Positions 8,212 to 17,452 of a DNA stretch of 64,000 nt are shown here, piece by piece (the first letter of the stretch is position 1; the number at the start of each line of letters is the position of its first letter). The translations under genes and the position numbers were made by a program. The notes under the pieces are model-generated. The model was not told the origin of the DNA. It worked only from the letters and a program-made list of their open reading frames with translations, and ran no database searches. This DNA is from Nitrospirales bacterium LBB_01 (GTDB taxonomy: Bacteria; Nitrospirota; Thermodesulfovibrionia; Thermodesulfovibrionales; Magnetobacteriaceae). The stretch is taken from NCBI GenBank assembly GCA_004376055.2, contig CP049016.1, positions 1,922,001-1,986,000 of the forward strand, read 5' to 3'.

Positions 8212-8994
8212 TTAAGCGTCCTTCACGGGCAGATTCTGTTTGTCTTTAAAACGGTCAAGAAACGGAGTCAAAAGCTCAATTGGAAGAGGGAATATTATGG
8301 TTGAGTTTTTCTCAGCAGAAATCTCTGTTAGTGTTTGCAGGTATCTTAACTGTAGTGTGCCGGATTCCGATGAGATTATTTTAGCGGCATCGGCAAGTTT
8401 ATACGAGGCCTGAAGCTCACCCTCGGCGTGTATAATCTTAGCGCGTCTTTCCCTTTCAGCCTCAGCCTGCTTAGCGATTGCTCGCTGCATTTCAACGGGC
8501 AAATCCACGTTTTTAGTTTCCACTGCGGTCACCTTAATTCCCCACGGCTCCGTTTGCAGGTCTATTATCTTTTGAAGTTGAGCATTTATATCCTCTCGTT
8601 TGGAAAGAAGATCATCCAGTTGGCTCTGTCCGAGGGTACTTCTAAGGGTAGTTTGGGCTATCTGACTTGTCGCAAAATAAAAATTTTCTATTTCGGTTAT
8701 CGCCTTTATCGGATCCACTACTTTAAAATACACTACGGCATTGACCTTAACCGTTACGTTGTCCCTTGTAATCACGTCTTGTGATGGAACATCCATAGTC
8801 ACGGTTCTCAGGCTGACTCTCACAAGTTTGTCAATTATGGGTAAAATTATAACAAGCCCGGGGCCTTTTACGGGTATCACCCTGCCAAGCCTAAACACCA
8901 CACCTCTTTCGTATTCATTTAGTATTTTAATGGCGCTCCAGAAAAAAAACAAAACAGCCATTAATACCATCATTCCGGTGGACATATTGAACAT
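8212..8994 (-). CDS. Slipin / stomatin-like SPFH membrane protein
   Basis: 260 aa. One N-terminal membrane segment (about residues 5-20) is followed by '[14 protein letters not shown]', the standard opening of the SPFH/band-7 domain, then '[13 protein letters not shown]', '[19 protein letters not shown]' and '[19 protein letters not shown]'. These proteins form large oligomeric rings on the inner membrane. No NfeD partner gene is adjacent. It sits between two activator-type AAA+ genes on the same strand; GAGGAGG precedes its ATG. Confidence 0.92.
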   Translation of the reverse strand: MFNMSTGMMVLMAVLFFFWSAIKILNEYERGVVFRLGRVIPVKGPGLVIILPIIDKLVRVSLRTVTMDVPSQDVITRDNVTVKVNAVVYFKVVDPIKAITEIENFYFATSQIAQTTLRSTLGQSQLDDLLSKREDINAQLQKIIDLQTEPWGIKVTAVETKNVDLPVEMQRAIAKQAEAERERRAKIIHAEGELQASYKLADAAKIISSESGTLQLRYLQTLTEISAEKNSTIIFPLPIELLTPFLDRFKDKQNLPVKDA

Positions 8995-9066
8995 GGATAG
9001 CCTCCTCTTACAAAATTAAAGGGTTATTAGTGCTTTTCTTACATCTTAGCTTAAATCCCGAATGAC

Positions 9067-10107
9067 TTAGAAAACTCTTTTAGCCCTCATGTCCAATCTG
9101 GGCGGCCTCAGTGTAAGCGGCTCTTTGGGGTAAATCAAATCATAATCCCTGATTTTATTGAAAAGTGTTTTGTAGTCAACCTGAAGGAGGCTGGCGGCCT
9201 TCTTTTTGTTACCATTTGTAATGTTAAGAGCGTGGCATATAGCGTCTCTTTCAACATACTCAATTGCCTTATTGGAAATATCCTTTAATGTTTTGTGTAT
9301 TCTCTCGCGGCGTCTGCCTGTTGCCGCCGGACGGTAGCCCTTTATATAAGCGCGCAGAAATAAAAGGTCGGCATGTTCTATTGTGCTGCCCTTACAGATT
9401 AAGATAGCCCTTTGTATGACATTTTTCATTTCCCTTAAGTTACCGGGTCAATCGTGAAAACCAAGCAGCGTAATTGCCTCATCGGTAAAGCTGTATATCT
9501 GTTTTTCCAGCTCACCAGTTATTTCCTCTAAAAACCTGTAGGCAAAGAATTTTATATCGTCTTTGCGGTTTCTTATTGCAGGTATTTTTATTGCATACTC
9601 TGTAATCTTTTTGTATAAATCAGCGCTAAAACAGTCATGCTTGACCAGTTCCTCAAGGCTTTTGTCTGTTGTTGCAATTATTCGTAAGTCAACATCTTTA
9701 GACTGTCTGGCTCCAAGTGGGGTAATTTTACCATCTTTAATGACCTGTAGCAGTTTGGTTTGAAGCTGTTTTGACACGGACTGAAGTTCATCCAAAACCA
9801 AAGTGCCATGGTTAGCCATCTCAAAAAACCCTGGCTTTCCGTTATCTGATCCAAACAATTCACTTTCCAGCAATGTCTCAGGAATAAGACTCAAATCCAC
9901 TTTAACAAACGGCTGGGTAGCTCTTTTGCCAAGCAGATGAATTAGCTTTGCTGTATAACGTTTCCCTGTGCCGGTCTCCCCCTCGATAAGCACCGTCTCA
10001 TCACTATCCGCCACTGTTAACACGTCATTGGTGATTCTGGACATTGTCTCGCTGTCACCCAGTTTGATCTTCAGTAACACACTCTTTAAATCCTTCTGTG
10101 CTGCCAT
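9067..10107 (-). pseudogene. AAA+ activator-like gene, interrupted by in-frame TGA and lacking GAFTGA
   Basis: The reading frame codes for 346 aa but has one TGA at 9450-9448. Around it the sequence reads 'LLGFHD*PGNLREMKNV', where the family has a Trp (WPGNxRE), so a TGG to TGA change explains it. The first part has Walker A 'GETGTGKR' and 'HGTLVLDELQS'. Between 'ELFGSDNGK' and 'PGFFEMANHG' the usual GAFTGA loop, which contacts sigma-54, is absent. The tail has a Fis-like helix-turn-helix ('GNKKKAASLLQVDYKTLFNK'). No receiver domain is present. A good ribosome-binding site (AAAGGAG) remains. Either it is a recent pseudogene, or the TGA is read through or is a sequencing error. Confidence 0.8.
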
Positions 10108-10277
10108 ATTGTTTTCTCCTTTGCTCTTGCATTATTTACCACAATATGCCTGCTACATGCTCCCCAAAGCAACAATGAGCGTTATTGCACTACTAACACT
10201 CCATGTGTACTATAAATACTTACAGGAAAAATAGTCAAGGGTTTTTCGTTATCCGGTTGATATAGTAGTCCTTAACC

Positions 10278-10832
10278 TTATCCCTGTTTTTTTAATTTGA
10301 AAGATTTCAACTCAGAATACTCAGCACCAGCAGGAAACAACTCGCTTTTCATAAGATACACCGTATCCACTGTCATATCTCCATAGAATGTGTCCCTATG
10401 AGGTTGTTTAGCAAAATCACTTAATCCAACTGTCACTCTGCCTATTGTAAGATGCGGCGAGAAGGCTCTTTCCTCTCGTTTAAAACCAACCACTGAAAGA
10501 CTATCCTCTATCATGCCTTGCAGCCTTACTAACCCCTCGGTATTAGTTACTCCAATCCATATAACTTTTGGTTTCCGCTCGTTTGGGAAAGCGCCAATGC
10601 CCTTAAAGCCAATGTCAAAAGCACTGCTCTTAGGCAATATCTCATTAAGCGTATCCACAACCTTATCTATTTCATTCTCAGAGATGCTGTCAAGGAATTT
10701 TAACGTCAAATGGAGGTTTTTTGCTCTTACCCACTTTACACCTGTCAGATTAAGCCCTGATATAGAGGCTGCGATTTTCCCCTTCAGCGCCTCATCAATG
10801 TTAACTGCAAGAAATGCCCTTACTTCTTTCAA
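10278..10832 (-). CDS. thpR: RNA 2',3'-cyclic phosphodiesterase
   Basis: 184 aa. The two catalytic HxTx motifs of the 2H phosphoesterase superfamily are visible: 'LHLTLKFL' at about residue 41 and 'PHLTIGRV' at about 125. The start 'VRAFLAVNI' is also typical of LigT/ThpR. The enzyme opens 2',3'-cyclic phosphate RNA ends. It overlaps the upstream pgpA stop by 4 bp and closes the rny-ymdB-osmC-pgpA-thpR run. Confidence 0.93.
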   Translation of the reverse strand: MKEVRAFLAVNIDEALKGKIAASISGLNLTGVKWVRAKNLHLTLKFLDSISENEIDKVVDTLNEILPKSSAFDIGFKGIGAFPNERKPKVIWIGVTNTEGLVRLQGMIEDSLSVVGFKREERAFSPHLTIGRVTVGLSDFAKQPHRDTFYGDMTVDTVYLMKSELFPAGAEYSELKSFKLKKQG

Positions 10833-11290
10833 AATTTCATACTCGTTGCTATCTGAAGCGCCACGTTAACATAAAGCCCTGCTGCTACATCATCCATCAT
10901 AACCCCGAGACCGCCGTTTAAGGACTTTTCTACATAATTAACCGGAGGCGGTTTTAAAATATCAAACGCACGAAACAAAAAAAACGCCAACACATAAACC
11001 GTCATCGAACTCTCCACATAGATTATGGATACAAAATATCCGACTACCTCATCTATTATGATGTGCCCCGAGTCCTTTTTGCCAAGTGTTTTTTCGGCCG
11101 AGTGTGCAGCTATAGTTCCCACAACAAGCAGCGCCAAAGTGATAATCAGCAGGGTACGATTACCGGGTCTATATAAAATTACAAACAAAAAAGCAACAAA
11201 CGTTCCTGCTGTTCCCGGCGCTATCGGAAAAAAACCTACTTTCCACAGAGTTGCTATATGTTGTAGAAGTGTTCGCAGTTTACTCTTCAA
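10829..11290 (-). CDS. pgpA: Phosphatidylglycerophosphatase A
   Basis: 153 aa membrane enzyme that removes the phosphate from phosphatidylglycerol phosphate in PG synthesis. The diagnostic start 'GFFPIAPGTAGTF' lies at residues 19-31, followed by 'KDSGHIIIDEVVGYFVS', containing acidic metal ligands, and the C-terminal 'GGLGVMMDDVAAGLYVN'. Several hydrophobic segments are present. It overlaps the osmC gene by 11 bp and thpR by 4 bp, so it is clearly cotranscribed. Confidence 0.95.
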   Translation of the reverse strand: MKSKLRTLLQHIATLWKVGFFPIAPGTAGTFVAFLFVILYRPGNRTLLIITLALLVVGTIAAHSAEKTLGKKDSGHIIIDEVVGYFVSIIYVESSMTVYVLAFFLFRAFDILKPPPVNYVEKSLNGGLGVMMDDVAAGLYVNVALQIATSMKF

Positions 11291-11696
11291 TGACCCTATA
11301 AGTGTATTCTATGGGTACTCCCCCCTCAAGAGTTGCCTTCACAGAGCAGTACTTGGTCATGGAGAGTTCCACAGCCCTTTGTACTGCCTCTGTGGATATA
11401 TTTTTGCCCTTAAAAACATACTCAACGACAATTTTCTCAAACTTTTTGGGATGTGTCTGAACCTTGCTGCCGTTTACGTTTATCTCAAAACCTGTGACAT
11501 GCTGCTGTTTTTTCTTCATAATAGAAATAACATCCATAGCGGAACAGCCGCCAAGGGCTATTAGCAGGAGCTCTGAGGGTCTAAGCCCTGAGTCGTTGCC
11601 GCCATGCTCATGGTCGCCATCGACCACAATGGCATGACCGCTTGATGCTTCTCCCACAAATTTCATTCCACTTACATACGTTAGTTTTGCCTCCAT
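11280..11696 (-). CDS. OsmC-family protein
   Basis: 138 aa, normal for OsmC/YhfA-like thiol peroxidases. The first redox Cys lies in 'LLIALGGCSAMDVISI' (residues 45-60) and the second in 'MTKYCSVKATLEGG', which fits the two-Cys pattern of the family. These enzymes reduce organic hydroperoxides; the YhfA branch has no proven substrate. AGGAGG precedes the ATG. It lies between ymdB and pgpA in the operon. Confidence 0.9.
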   Translation of the reverse strand: MEAKLTYVSGMKFVGEASSGHAIVVDGDHEHGGNDSGLRPSELLLIALGGCSAMDVISIMKKKQQHVTGFEINVNGSKVQTHPKKFEKIVVEYVFKGKNISTEAVQRAVELSMTKYCSVKATLEGGVPIEYTYRVIEE

Positions 11697-11717
11697 GTTT
11701 TCCCTCCTATATTGGTA

Positions 11718-12497
11718 TTACTCATTCACTAAGAGTCTTTCTATACCGGTAGCCTTGCCAGTCTGGTTGTCTATGTCAATAACAACTCCACAGAAGAAGC
11801 AGCTGCCCTTTGCCACATCGTACTTTTGAGGTATCTGATTAAGGAACTTCCTCACTATTTGCTCAACTTGTACTCCTATCACTGACACCATAGGCCCTAC
11901 CATCCCCACATCTGTTATGTATGCCGTACCATATGGGAGAATCTTTTCGTCAGATGTTTGAACATGCGTGTGTGTTCCAACCACAGCGCTCACTTTGCCG
12001 TCTAGGTAGTAGCTGAGCGCCTGTTTTTCTGAGGTTGCCTCGGCGTGCATATCAACGATTATGATGTTGGTTATCTTTTTTATTTTCTCTATCTCAGGTA
12101 TAACTGCTCTGAAAGGACAGTCCGAAAGGTTCATAAAAACACGTCCAATCAGATTGATAACGCCTACTTTCAGGCCGTTTTTAAGGTTAAACACAATGCT
12201 TCCAAAGCCAGGCACATCAGGCGGGAAATTCAACGGGCGCAATATTTTATTCTCACTGAAAAGATACTGCACAGTCTCCTTTTTGTCCCACACATGATTA
12301 CCGGTAGTGATTACTTGCACACCCATAGCAAACAGCTCATTTGCCGTTTTTTCAGTTATTCCAAAGCCGCCGGCAGCGTTCTCGCCGTTTGCTATAACGA
12401 AGTCTATACTCCGATTATGCACTATCCCAGACAAAAGACTCTTAAGGAACAGCCTCCCCGGCCGCCCTATCACATCCCCTATAAACAGAACTTTCAC
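11718..12497 (-). CDS. YmdB-family metallophosphoesterase
   Basis: 259 aa, the full length of the TIGR00282/YmdB family. The metal-binding motifs are 'FIGDVIGRPGR' (residues 5-15), 'NGENAAGGFGIT', 'TTGNHVWDKKE', 'VDMHAEATSEK' and 'VGTHTHVQTSDEKILP'. In Bacillus the homologue is a phosphodiesterase affecting RNA turnover and biofilm choice and is commonly next to rny, as here (11-bp gap). Confidence 0.94.
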   Translation of the reverse strand: MKVLFIGDVIGRPGRLFLKSLLSGIVHNRSIDFVIANGENAAGGFGITEKTANELFAMGVQVITTGNHVWDKKETVQYLFSENKILRPLNFPPDVPGFGSIVFNLKNGLKVGVINLIGRVFMNLSDCPFRAVIPEIEKIKKITNIIIVDMHAEATSEKQALSYYLDGKVSAVVGTHTHVQTSDEKILPYGTAYITDVGMVGPMVSVIGVQVEQIVRKFLNQIPQKYDVAKGSCFFCGVVIDIDNQTGKATGIERLLVNE

Positions 12498-12508
12498 TGT
12501 GTCAGCAT

Positions 12509-14071
12509 CTATCTCGCATACTCTACAAAACGCGACTCTCTTATCACGGTTATCTTAATCTGTCCCGGATAGGTCATCTCAGCTTCAACTTTCTTTGCGA
12601 TTTCTCTTGAAATCAGATATGACATATCATCGGAGGTCTCATCTGGTTTGACTATTATGCGTATCTCACGCCCCGCCTGTATAGCGTAACACTTATCTAC
12701 ACCGGCATAGGACATGGCAATTTCCTCAAGTTTTTCAAGACGCTTAATGTAGTTTTCAATGCTTTCACGGCGCACACCGGGGCGTGCCGCTGAAAGTGCA
12801 TCCGCTGCCGTAACAAGCGCTGACTCAACACAAATCGGGTCACCGTCTCCGTGATGGACAAGCATTGCGTTAATGACGCGCTCATCCTCGCCGTACTTTT
12901 TAGCTATTGCGGCTCCTATCTCGTGATGCGGTCCCTCAACCTCCTGATCCACCGCTTTTCCTATGTCATGAAGCAGACCCGATCTTTTGGCAAGTTTCAC
13001 ATCAGCCTTAAGCTCTCCTGCCATCATGCCGGCAAAGTACGCTACCTCGCGGGAGTGCTGAAGCACGTTTTGTCCGTAAGAAGTTCTATATTTAAGCCGC
13101 CCCAGAAGTTTTATAAATTCAGGATGTACGCCGGTTAGCCCAAGATCAAAGACGGCCTTTTCGCCCTCTTCTCTCATAGCGTTATTTACCTCTTTTCTGA
13201 CCTTTTCTACGATTTCCTCAATACGAGCCGGGTGAATTCTGCCATCAGTTATCAGCCTTTCAAGGGAAATCCTTGCTATTTCACGCCGCACCGGATCAAA
13301 CCCCGACAATGTGACAGCCTCCGGTGTGTCGTCAACTATAAAGTCCACCCCTGTGGCAGCCTCAAGCGCCCGGATGTTTCTGCCCTCTCTGCCGATTATC
13401 CGTCCCTTCATTTCCTCATTAGGCAATGTCACGGCAGTTACTGTAGCGTCGCTTACGTAATCGGAGGCGTATCTTTGAATGGCAAGCCCTATGATGTTGC
13501 GGGAGTGCTTTTCCACCTCTTCTTTAGTCTCGTGGTCTATTTGCTTTATGAGTCTGGCCTGCTCAAAACGCACTTCCTCCTCAACCTTTCTAAGGAGTTG
13601 GGATTTAGCCTCCTCTGTGGTTATTCCGGAGATTTTTTCCAGCCTTTCGGTCTCTAACTGAATCAGTTTGTCGTAGTGTTTTTCCTTATCTGCAATTGTC
13701 TGCTCTTTTTTGGAAAAGTCCTTTTCGCGCTTCATAAAATCGCCTTCACGCTTTTCAAACTGATCTAGTTTTTTATCAAGGCTCTCCTCCTTGTGTCTGA
13801 GGCGTTTTTCCATCTGGTTAAGCTCAAACTTCTTTTCTTTTACTTCTCGTTCGCCCTCTGACTTTGTCTGATACTTGATGTCTTTAGCCTCAATGAGAGC
13901 CTCTTTTTTAATCCTCTCGGCGTCTCTTTCAGCCTCTTTGACTATTTCCTCTTTTTTTCTGTCAAGTTCACTGGATTTTTTGTTTAATGTTCTCTTAAAC
14001 AAAAATGCAAGCAGCACTCCTGTGAAAGCCCCTGCCGCTATGGCTATTAGTATGTAAACTACGCTGGTCAT
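12509..14071 (-). CDS. rny: Ribonuclease Y
   Basis: 520 aa endoribonuclease starting mRNA decay. The order is an N-terminal membrane anchor (about residues 4-25), a long Lys/Glu-rich coiled coil (about 30-200), a KH domain with '[15 protein letters not shown]', an HD domain with '[14 protein letters not shown]' containing the catalytic His-Asp, and the C-terminal conserved '[12 protein letters not shown]'. It is the first clear gene of the leftward rny-ymdB-osmC-pgpA-thpR operon. The ATG is preceded by AGGAGG. Confidence 0.97.
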   Translation of the reverse strand: MTSVVYILIAIAAGAFTGVLLAFLFKRTLNKKSSELDRKKEEIVKEAERDAERIKKEALIEAKDIKYQTKSEGEREVKEKKFELNQMEKRLRHKEESLDKKLDQFEKREGDFMKREKDFSKKEQTIADKEKHYDKLIQLETERLEKISGITTEEAKSQLLRKVEEEVRFEQARLIKQIDHETKEEVEKHSRNIIGLAIQRYASDYVSDATVTAVTLPNEEMKGRIIGREGRNIRALEAATGVDFIVDDTPEAVTLSGFDPVRREIARISLERLITDGRIHPARIEEIVEKVRKEVNNAMREEGEKAVFDLGLTGVHPEFIKLLGRLKYRTSYGQNVLQHSREVAYFAGMMAGELKADVKLAKRSGLLHDIGKAVDQEVEGPHHEIGAAIAKKYGEDERVINAMLVHHGDGDPICVESALVTAADALSAARPGVRRESIENYIKRLEKLEEIAMSYAGVDKCYAIQAGREIRIIVKPDETSDDMSYLISREIAKKVEAEMTYPGQIKITVIRESRFVEYAR

Positions 14072-14223
14072 TACGCCTCCTGTCTGCTAATCTTTTTCAA
14101 GCCCATTTTCTCGTGCCCGTGTGGTAAAAAATTTAATAGATCCGTACATCTTAAAGCCTTTTTTTTAAAGGTGATTCCTGTGAGGAGTATTGGAAAAGAG
14201 ATATCCGATGAGATACAAACCCG

Positions 14224-14336
14224 CCTCAGCGTTTCACATTCGCCATGTCTTACAAATAGTTCCAAAACCTCTTGTCCTCCGTTTAAACTAAAAGAAGGCC
14301 CAGGACTTAACAACCGGAACTATAAACTCTCTGAGG
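14224..14336 (-). ncRNA. Candidate structured RNA upstream of rny (6S-like shape, unproven)
   Basis: On the leftward strand three nested perfect stems are visible: CCTCAG (14336-14331) with CTGAGG (14229-14224); ATAGTTCC (14323-14316) with GGAACTAT (14263-14256); and GTCCT (14306-14302) with AGGAC (14278-14274). The 3' side of the large internal loop could form a small ACAU/AUGU hairpin. A rod with an open central bubble recalls 6S RNA, and from memory 6S RNA genes can lie near rny. At about 113 nt it is shorter than usual 6S RNA, and no sequence signature confirms it. It could instead be a leader element of rny. Confidence 0.35.
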
Positions 14337-14655
14337 ACTTTTTTATCTTATAAAAACTAACTGTTTTTCTTATGTATAACAAAATTAGTTTATTTACAAA
14401 ATAATCAAAAAACATGCCGCTTTCACCACTGGCATTTATGTTCATTTTCCTCATTTTCAGTCCGGTCATTACTCTTAGGCCTGCCATTTTAAGTATGTTA
14501 AATCCCGCCCTTGCGGTGAGAGAGGAAAAATTAGATCCCATGTTCATAGGTGGGTGCTCTATGGAAAGGCTATAGCCTCCGGTTTCCCGGCACGCACTCA
14601 CCATAACCAGAATCAAGCTCCCATAAAAATCTAATTGTCGGTCTAACTTCTCCAT
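14320..14655 (-). CDS. Hypothetical protein, doubtful
   Basis: A 111-aa frame beginning 'MEKLDRQLDFYGSLIL' with no family I recognise and no membrane or repeat features. Its ribosome-binding site is weak. It fills part of the otherwise gene-free 14314-14773 gap, and its end overlaps the candidate RNA. Codon choice is not clearly random, but coding status is uncertain. Apart from this frame and the candidate RNA I see nothing in the gap. Confidence 0.25.
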   Translation of the reverse strand: MEKLDRQLDFYGSLILVMVSACRETGGYSLSIEHPPMNMGSNFSSLTARAGFNILKMAGLRVMTGLKMRKMNINASGESGMFFDYFVNKLILLYIRKTVSFYKIKKSSESL

Positions 14656-14773
14656 CTGCTAACACCTGCAGGGCAGGTACACTCCTGTTTCATAATCTTT
14701 GCCCTCAGCTTTATTATATAACAATACAGCACAAAAAGAGCAATTAATTTGTTTGCAACAATTTTCATACAAA

Positions 14774-15430
14774 CTATTTCCTTTTTAACTTACCCGATAC
14801 CTTATCCACAATCATAAAAGACGCCCGCAGAAACTCATCATACATGCTGATTCCTACAAGAAACGCTGTGCACATAATGGCAAATCCCATCACAAAAAAC
14901 CAGTGGTTAAACACAAGAAAAATGTCTGGGAAGGTCACCTTGCCAAGGTTTATGTAGTTAATTATGTGTTCAAGTTTAGAACCATCAAAAACCTCTGCAT
15001 AAACTATCGAGCCAAACACAATGCCTACCATAGCAGCAAGGGCATCAATGTGTCCTTCACCCAGCGCCCCTGCGGCAATGGCCGGACAGTATCCGGCTAT
15101 AGCAAGACCTGCGCCAAATATTACCCCTCCAATTAATTGAGCAAGCACAACAGTGGCGGGAACGTGAAGCTCTACAATTCCCAGATCTTTAAACAGAAAC
15201 ACAACAATCATGCCTATCATAAGAAGAGGAGTGCCAATTCTCCAGAAAGTGAAATCCTGAAGCCTGAACATTCCTGAGACAACATCATACTTGCACAACC
15301 TGCCTTTTTGTAAAATAATACCGAGCAGGGAGCCAAGTATAAACCCTCCGTAGAGGCTTGCAGGGCCTGAGATGGTAGAAATAGTGGATGGGTCAAAAGT
15401 ATCTTTAAGCCGTAACAGAATCTGATCCAT
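14774..15430 (-). CDS. YeeE/YedE-family half transporter (C-terminal half)
   Basis: 218 aa with about five or six membrane segments. Family cysteine motifs are 'KGRLCKYDVVSG' (about residue 45) and 'GYCPAIAAGALGEG' (about 118). YeeE/YedE (TsuA) proteins carry thiosulfate or other small sulfur species through conserved Cys residues. The usual protein is one chain; here a second gene immediately upstream (6-bp gap) supplies the other half. Transported species inferred from family only. Confidence 0.88.
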   Translation of the reverse strand: MDQILLRLKDTFDPSTISTISGPASLYGGFILGSLLGIILQKGRLCKYDVVSGMFRLQDFTFWRIGTPLLMIGMIVVFLFKDLGIVELHVPATVVLAQLIGGVIFGAGLAIAGYCPAIAAGALGEGHIDALAAMVGIVFGSIVYAEVFDGSKLEHIINYINLGKVTFPDIFLVFNHWFFVMGFAIMCTAFLVGISMYDEFLRASFMIVDKVSGKLKRK

Positions 15431-15436
15431 AGTGCG

Positions 15437-15991
15437 CTATCCCCTCCTGAAAGTGAATGTTTTGAGCCTGTAGAAAATGGCTGTAGCGCCAAGACCACCC
15501 ATCCAAAGAGACATCATAAAGATAAACCCGGCCGGAGCAAGCTGAATAACGCCTGCTATCAACATGCCAAGTGTACAGCCCATAGCAAGCCTTGAGCCAA
15601 AACCTACCAGTGCGCCGCCAATGAATGCCCATAGAAAACGCTTTGCAACCGAGCCTTTCACCGTGTTTTTCCACATATCGGGAACCAGTGTCAACTTAAA
15701 CTGCCCGGACAGAATAGAGGACAAAAAGCTGCCAAACACAATACCAAGGATTAAGGTCACTGTCCACTCGATGTATGGCTCGTATGACTGCCAGTAGGCG
15801 ACTTTTTGCGCATGTGCCGGAAAAAAAACATACTCAACTATAGAACCTATTGTGGTATATCCTCGGGAGGAGCCCAGTGGACGGTCTGACATGTAAAACG
15901 AAAGAACCTCCAAAAGAGCAAACAAAATTCCTGTTCCTATCGGCATCCACTCTTTTCTTCTCAAAAAAAACATATTCTTAGTCTCCTGCAC
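15437..15991 (-). CDS. YeeE/YedE-family half transporter (N-terminal half)
   Basis: 184 aa with about four membrane segments. The conserved 'SRLAMGCTLGMLIAG' (residues 136-150) carries the family's GC(T/S)xG cysteine motif. A 6-bp gap to the downstream YeeE gene suggests the two products assemble into one sulfur-compound transporter. No sulfurtransferase (TusA-like) gene is adjacent. The 446-bp gap upstream, up to gpsA, contains MITE-like repeat A and no gene. Confidence 0.87.
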   Translation of the reverse strand: MQETKNMFFLRRKEWMPIGTGILFALLEVLSFYMSDRPLGSSRGYTTIGSIVEYVFFPAHAQKVAYWQSYEPYIEWTVTLILGIVFGSFLSSILSGQFKLTLVPDMWKNTVKGSVAKRFLWAFIGGALVGFGSRLAMGCTLGMLIAGVIQLAPAGFIFMMSLWMGGLGATAIFYRLKTFTFRRG

Positions 15992-16089
15992 TTTTTACTT
16001 TTTCACAGCCACTGCGGAACTAACTCCGCAAAGGCAACCGGTTAATTATAAATTAAATCAAAGTAATTAGTCGCTAATTAATTTTTTAT

Positions 16090-16280
16090 TGCTTATGCCC
16101 TTAGCTCCGCAAAGAAAAAAAACTGGATTCCTGCTTTCGCAGGAATGACAAGAAAAAAAGGAATGACAGAAAAAAGAAGCGCACGCCCCTTTGTCATTCC
16201 CGCCTACGAGCGGGAATCCAGTCCTTTAAATATATCATTTGCTGACAGAAAATCCTCCGCCAGAGTTAACTCAATAAGCA
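16090..16280. repeat. MITE-like dispersed repeat, copy A (191 bp)
   Basis: It starts TGCTTAT and ends ATAAGCA, with an imperfect inverted repeat of about 24 bp at the ends (inner parts TTAGCTCCGC and AGAGTTAACT). Inside are two hairpins, ATTCCTGC/GCAGGAAT and ATTCCCGC/GCGGGAAT, and outward-pointing CTGGATTCC / GGAATCCAG arms. The second hairpin recalls the ATTCCC-N-GGGAAT core of Neisseria dRS3. Copies B, C and D lie elsewhere in the window. No ORF is present. A short look-alike of one end (TGCGGAACTAACTCCGCA) lies about 75 bp to the left. Confidence 0.85.
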
Positions 16281-16454
16281 TTAAAATCTTAAAAAAAACT
16301 CTCTTAAAATAGAATCTGTAACGAAACTGTCTTTTGCTTATTTTACAGAAACTACATGGCTAATAGCAGACTTTATAATAATACTTTTTTTAACAGCAAC
16401 AAGGGGTAACGGTTTTATTTTCCACGCATCTTCATATATACTAAATAGCCGGGT

Positions 16455-17444
16455 ATGGAAAAGATAACTGTAATAGGAGCTGGGAGCTGGGGAACAGTGC
16501 TTGCCAATATGCTTGCCCTTAAAGGCCATACGGTTACGCTTTGGGCTTATGAGACCGAAACTGTTCAAACCATATTAAAAACCGGTGTAAATGAAACCTT
16601 TATGCCGGAGCTTAAGCTTTCGCCAAATGTAAAACCCACCAACGACATAAATGTGGCAGTTGATTCGGTAAAGTATGTGATTTTTACAGTACCGTCGCAA
16701 TTTTTACGTAAAGTGCTCAGTCTTGTGGAGTCAAAATTATCATCTGAAGCGATACTGGTAACTGCCGTCAAAGGCATTGAGAAGGTGACTCTTATGACGG
16801 CAAGCACTATAATCCGTGATTTCTTGCCTAATGAGATAGCGGCTTTGTCCGGACCCAGTTTTGCAAACGAGGTGGCGCTTAAAAAACCGGCTGCCGTCTC
16901 CCTTGGCGTTACAAACGACGGCGTTGGACATACGTTGCAGGACATATTTAACACAGAGTATTTTCGCGTTTATACAAATGATGATATTGTTGGCGTAGAG
17001 TTGGGAGGCGCTTTAAAAAATGTAATAGCCATAGCATCCGGCATATCGGATGGCCTGTCACTGGGGTTTAATGCGCGTGCAGCACTGATTACCAGAGGAC
17101 TTTCAGAAATTGTAAGACTGGGAGTAAAAATGGGAGCCCGTGAGCGCACATTTTCAGGATTAAGCGGCATTGGGGATTTGGTTTTAACATGCACAGGGGC
17201 ACTTTCAAGAAACTACAGCGTTGGAAAGAAACTTGGGATTGGCATGACCCCGGATGAGATAGTTAAAAGCATGAAAGCCGTAGCCGAGGGTGTTGAGACC
17301 TCGTTGTCCGCTTATGAGTTATCAGTAAAACATGCCGTTGAGATGCCGATAGTGGAACAGGTGTATAAAGTTATCCATCATGGCAAAGACCCCGGCTCTG
17401 CCGTTAAGGAATTAATGTCCAGAGAGTTAAAGCGGGAGTTTTAG
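16455..17444 (+). CDS. gpsA: NAD(P)H-dependent glycerol-3-phosphate dehydrogenase
   Basis: 329 aa. It makes sn-glycerol 3-phosphate from dihydroxyacetone phosphate for phospholipid synthesis. The nucleotide-binding start is 'ITVIGAGSWGTVLANMLA' (residues 3-20), then 'VTAVKGIE', 'LSGPSFANEVALKKP', 'GVELGGALKNVIAIASGI' with the catalytic Lys, and 'TFSGLSGIGDLVLTC'. It begins a rightward run with larB (8-bp gap) and the pilB-like gene. Confidence 0.97.
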   Translation: MEKITVIGAGSWGTVLANMLALKGHTVTLWAYETETVQTILKTGVNETFMPELKLSPNVKPTNDINVAVDSVKYVIFTVPSQFLRKVLSLVESKLSSEAILVTAVKGIEKVTLMTASTIIRDFLPNEIAALSGPSFANEVALKKPAAVSLGVTNDGVGHTLQDIFNTEYFRVYTNDDIVGVELGGALKNVIAIASGISDGLSLGFNARAALITRGLSEIVRLGVKMGARERTFSGLSGIGDLVLTCTGALSRNYSVGKKLGIGMTPDEIVKSMKAVAEGVETSLSAYELSVKHAVEMPIVEQVYKVIHHGKDPGSAVKELMSRELKREF

Positions 17445-17452
17445 CCTGACTA

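Noticed and set aside
14071-14313. 80-aa ORF directly overlapping the rny start (TAATG)
   Set aside because: No family resemblance, its 5' part lies in the candidate structured RNA, and ribosome-site support is poor; the overlap is probably chance.
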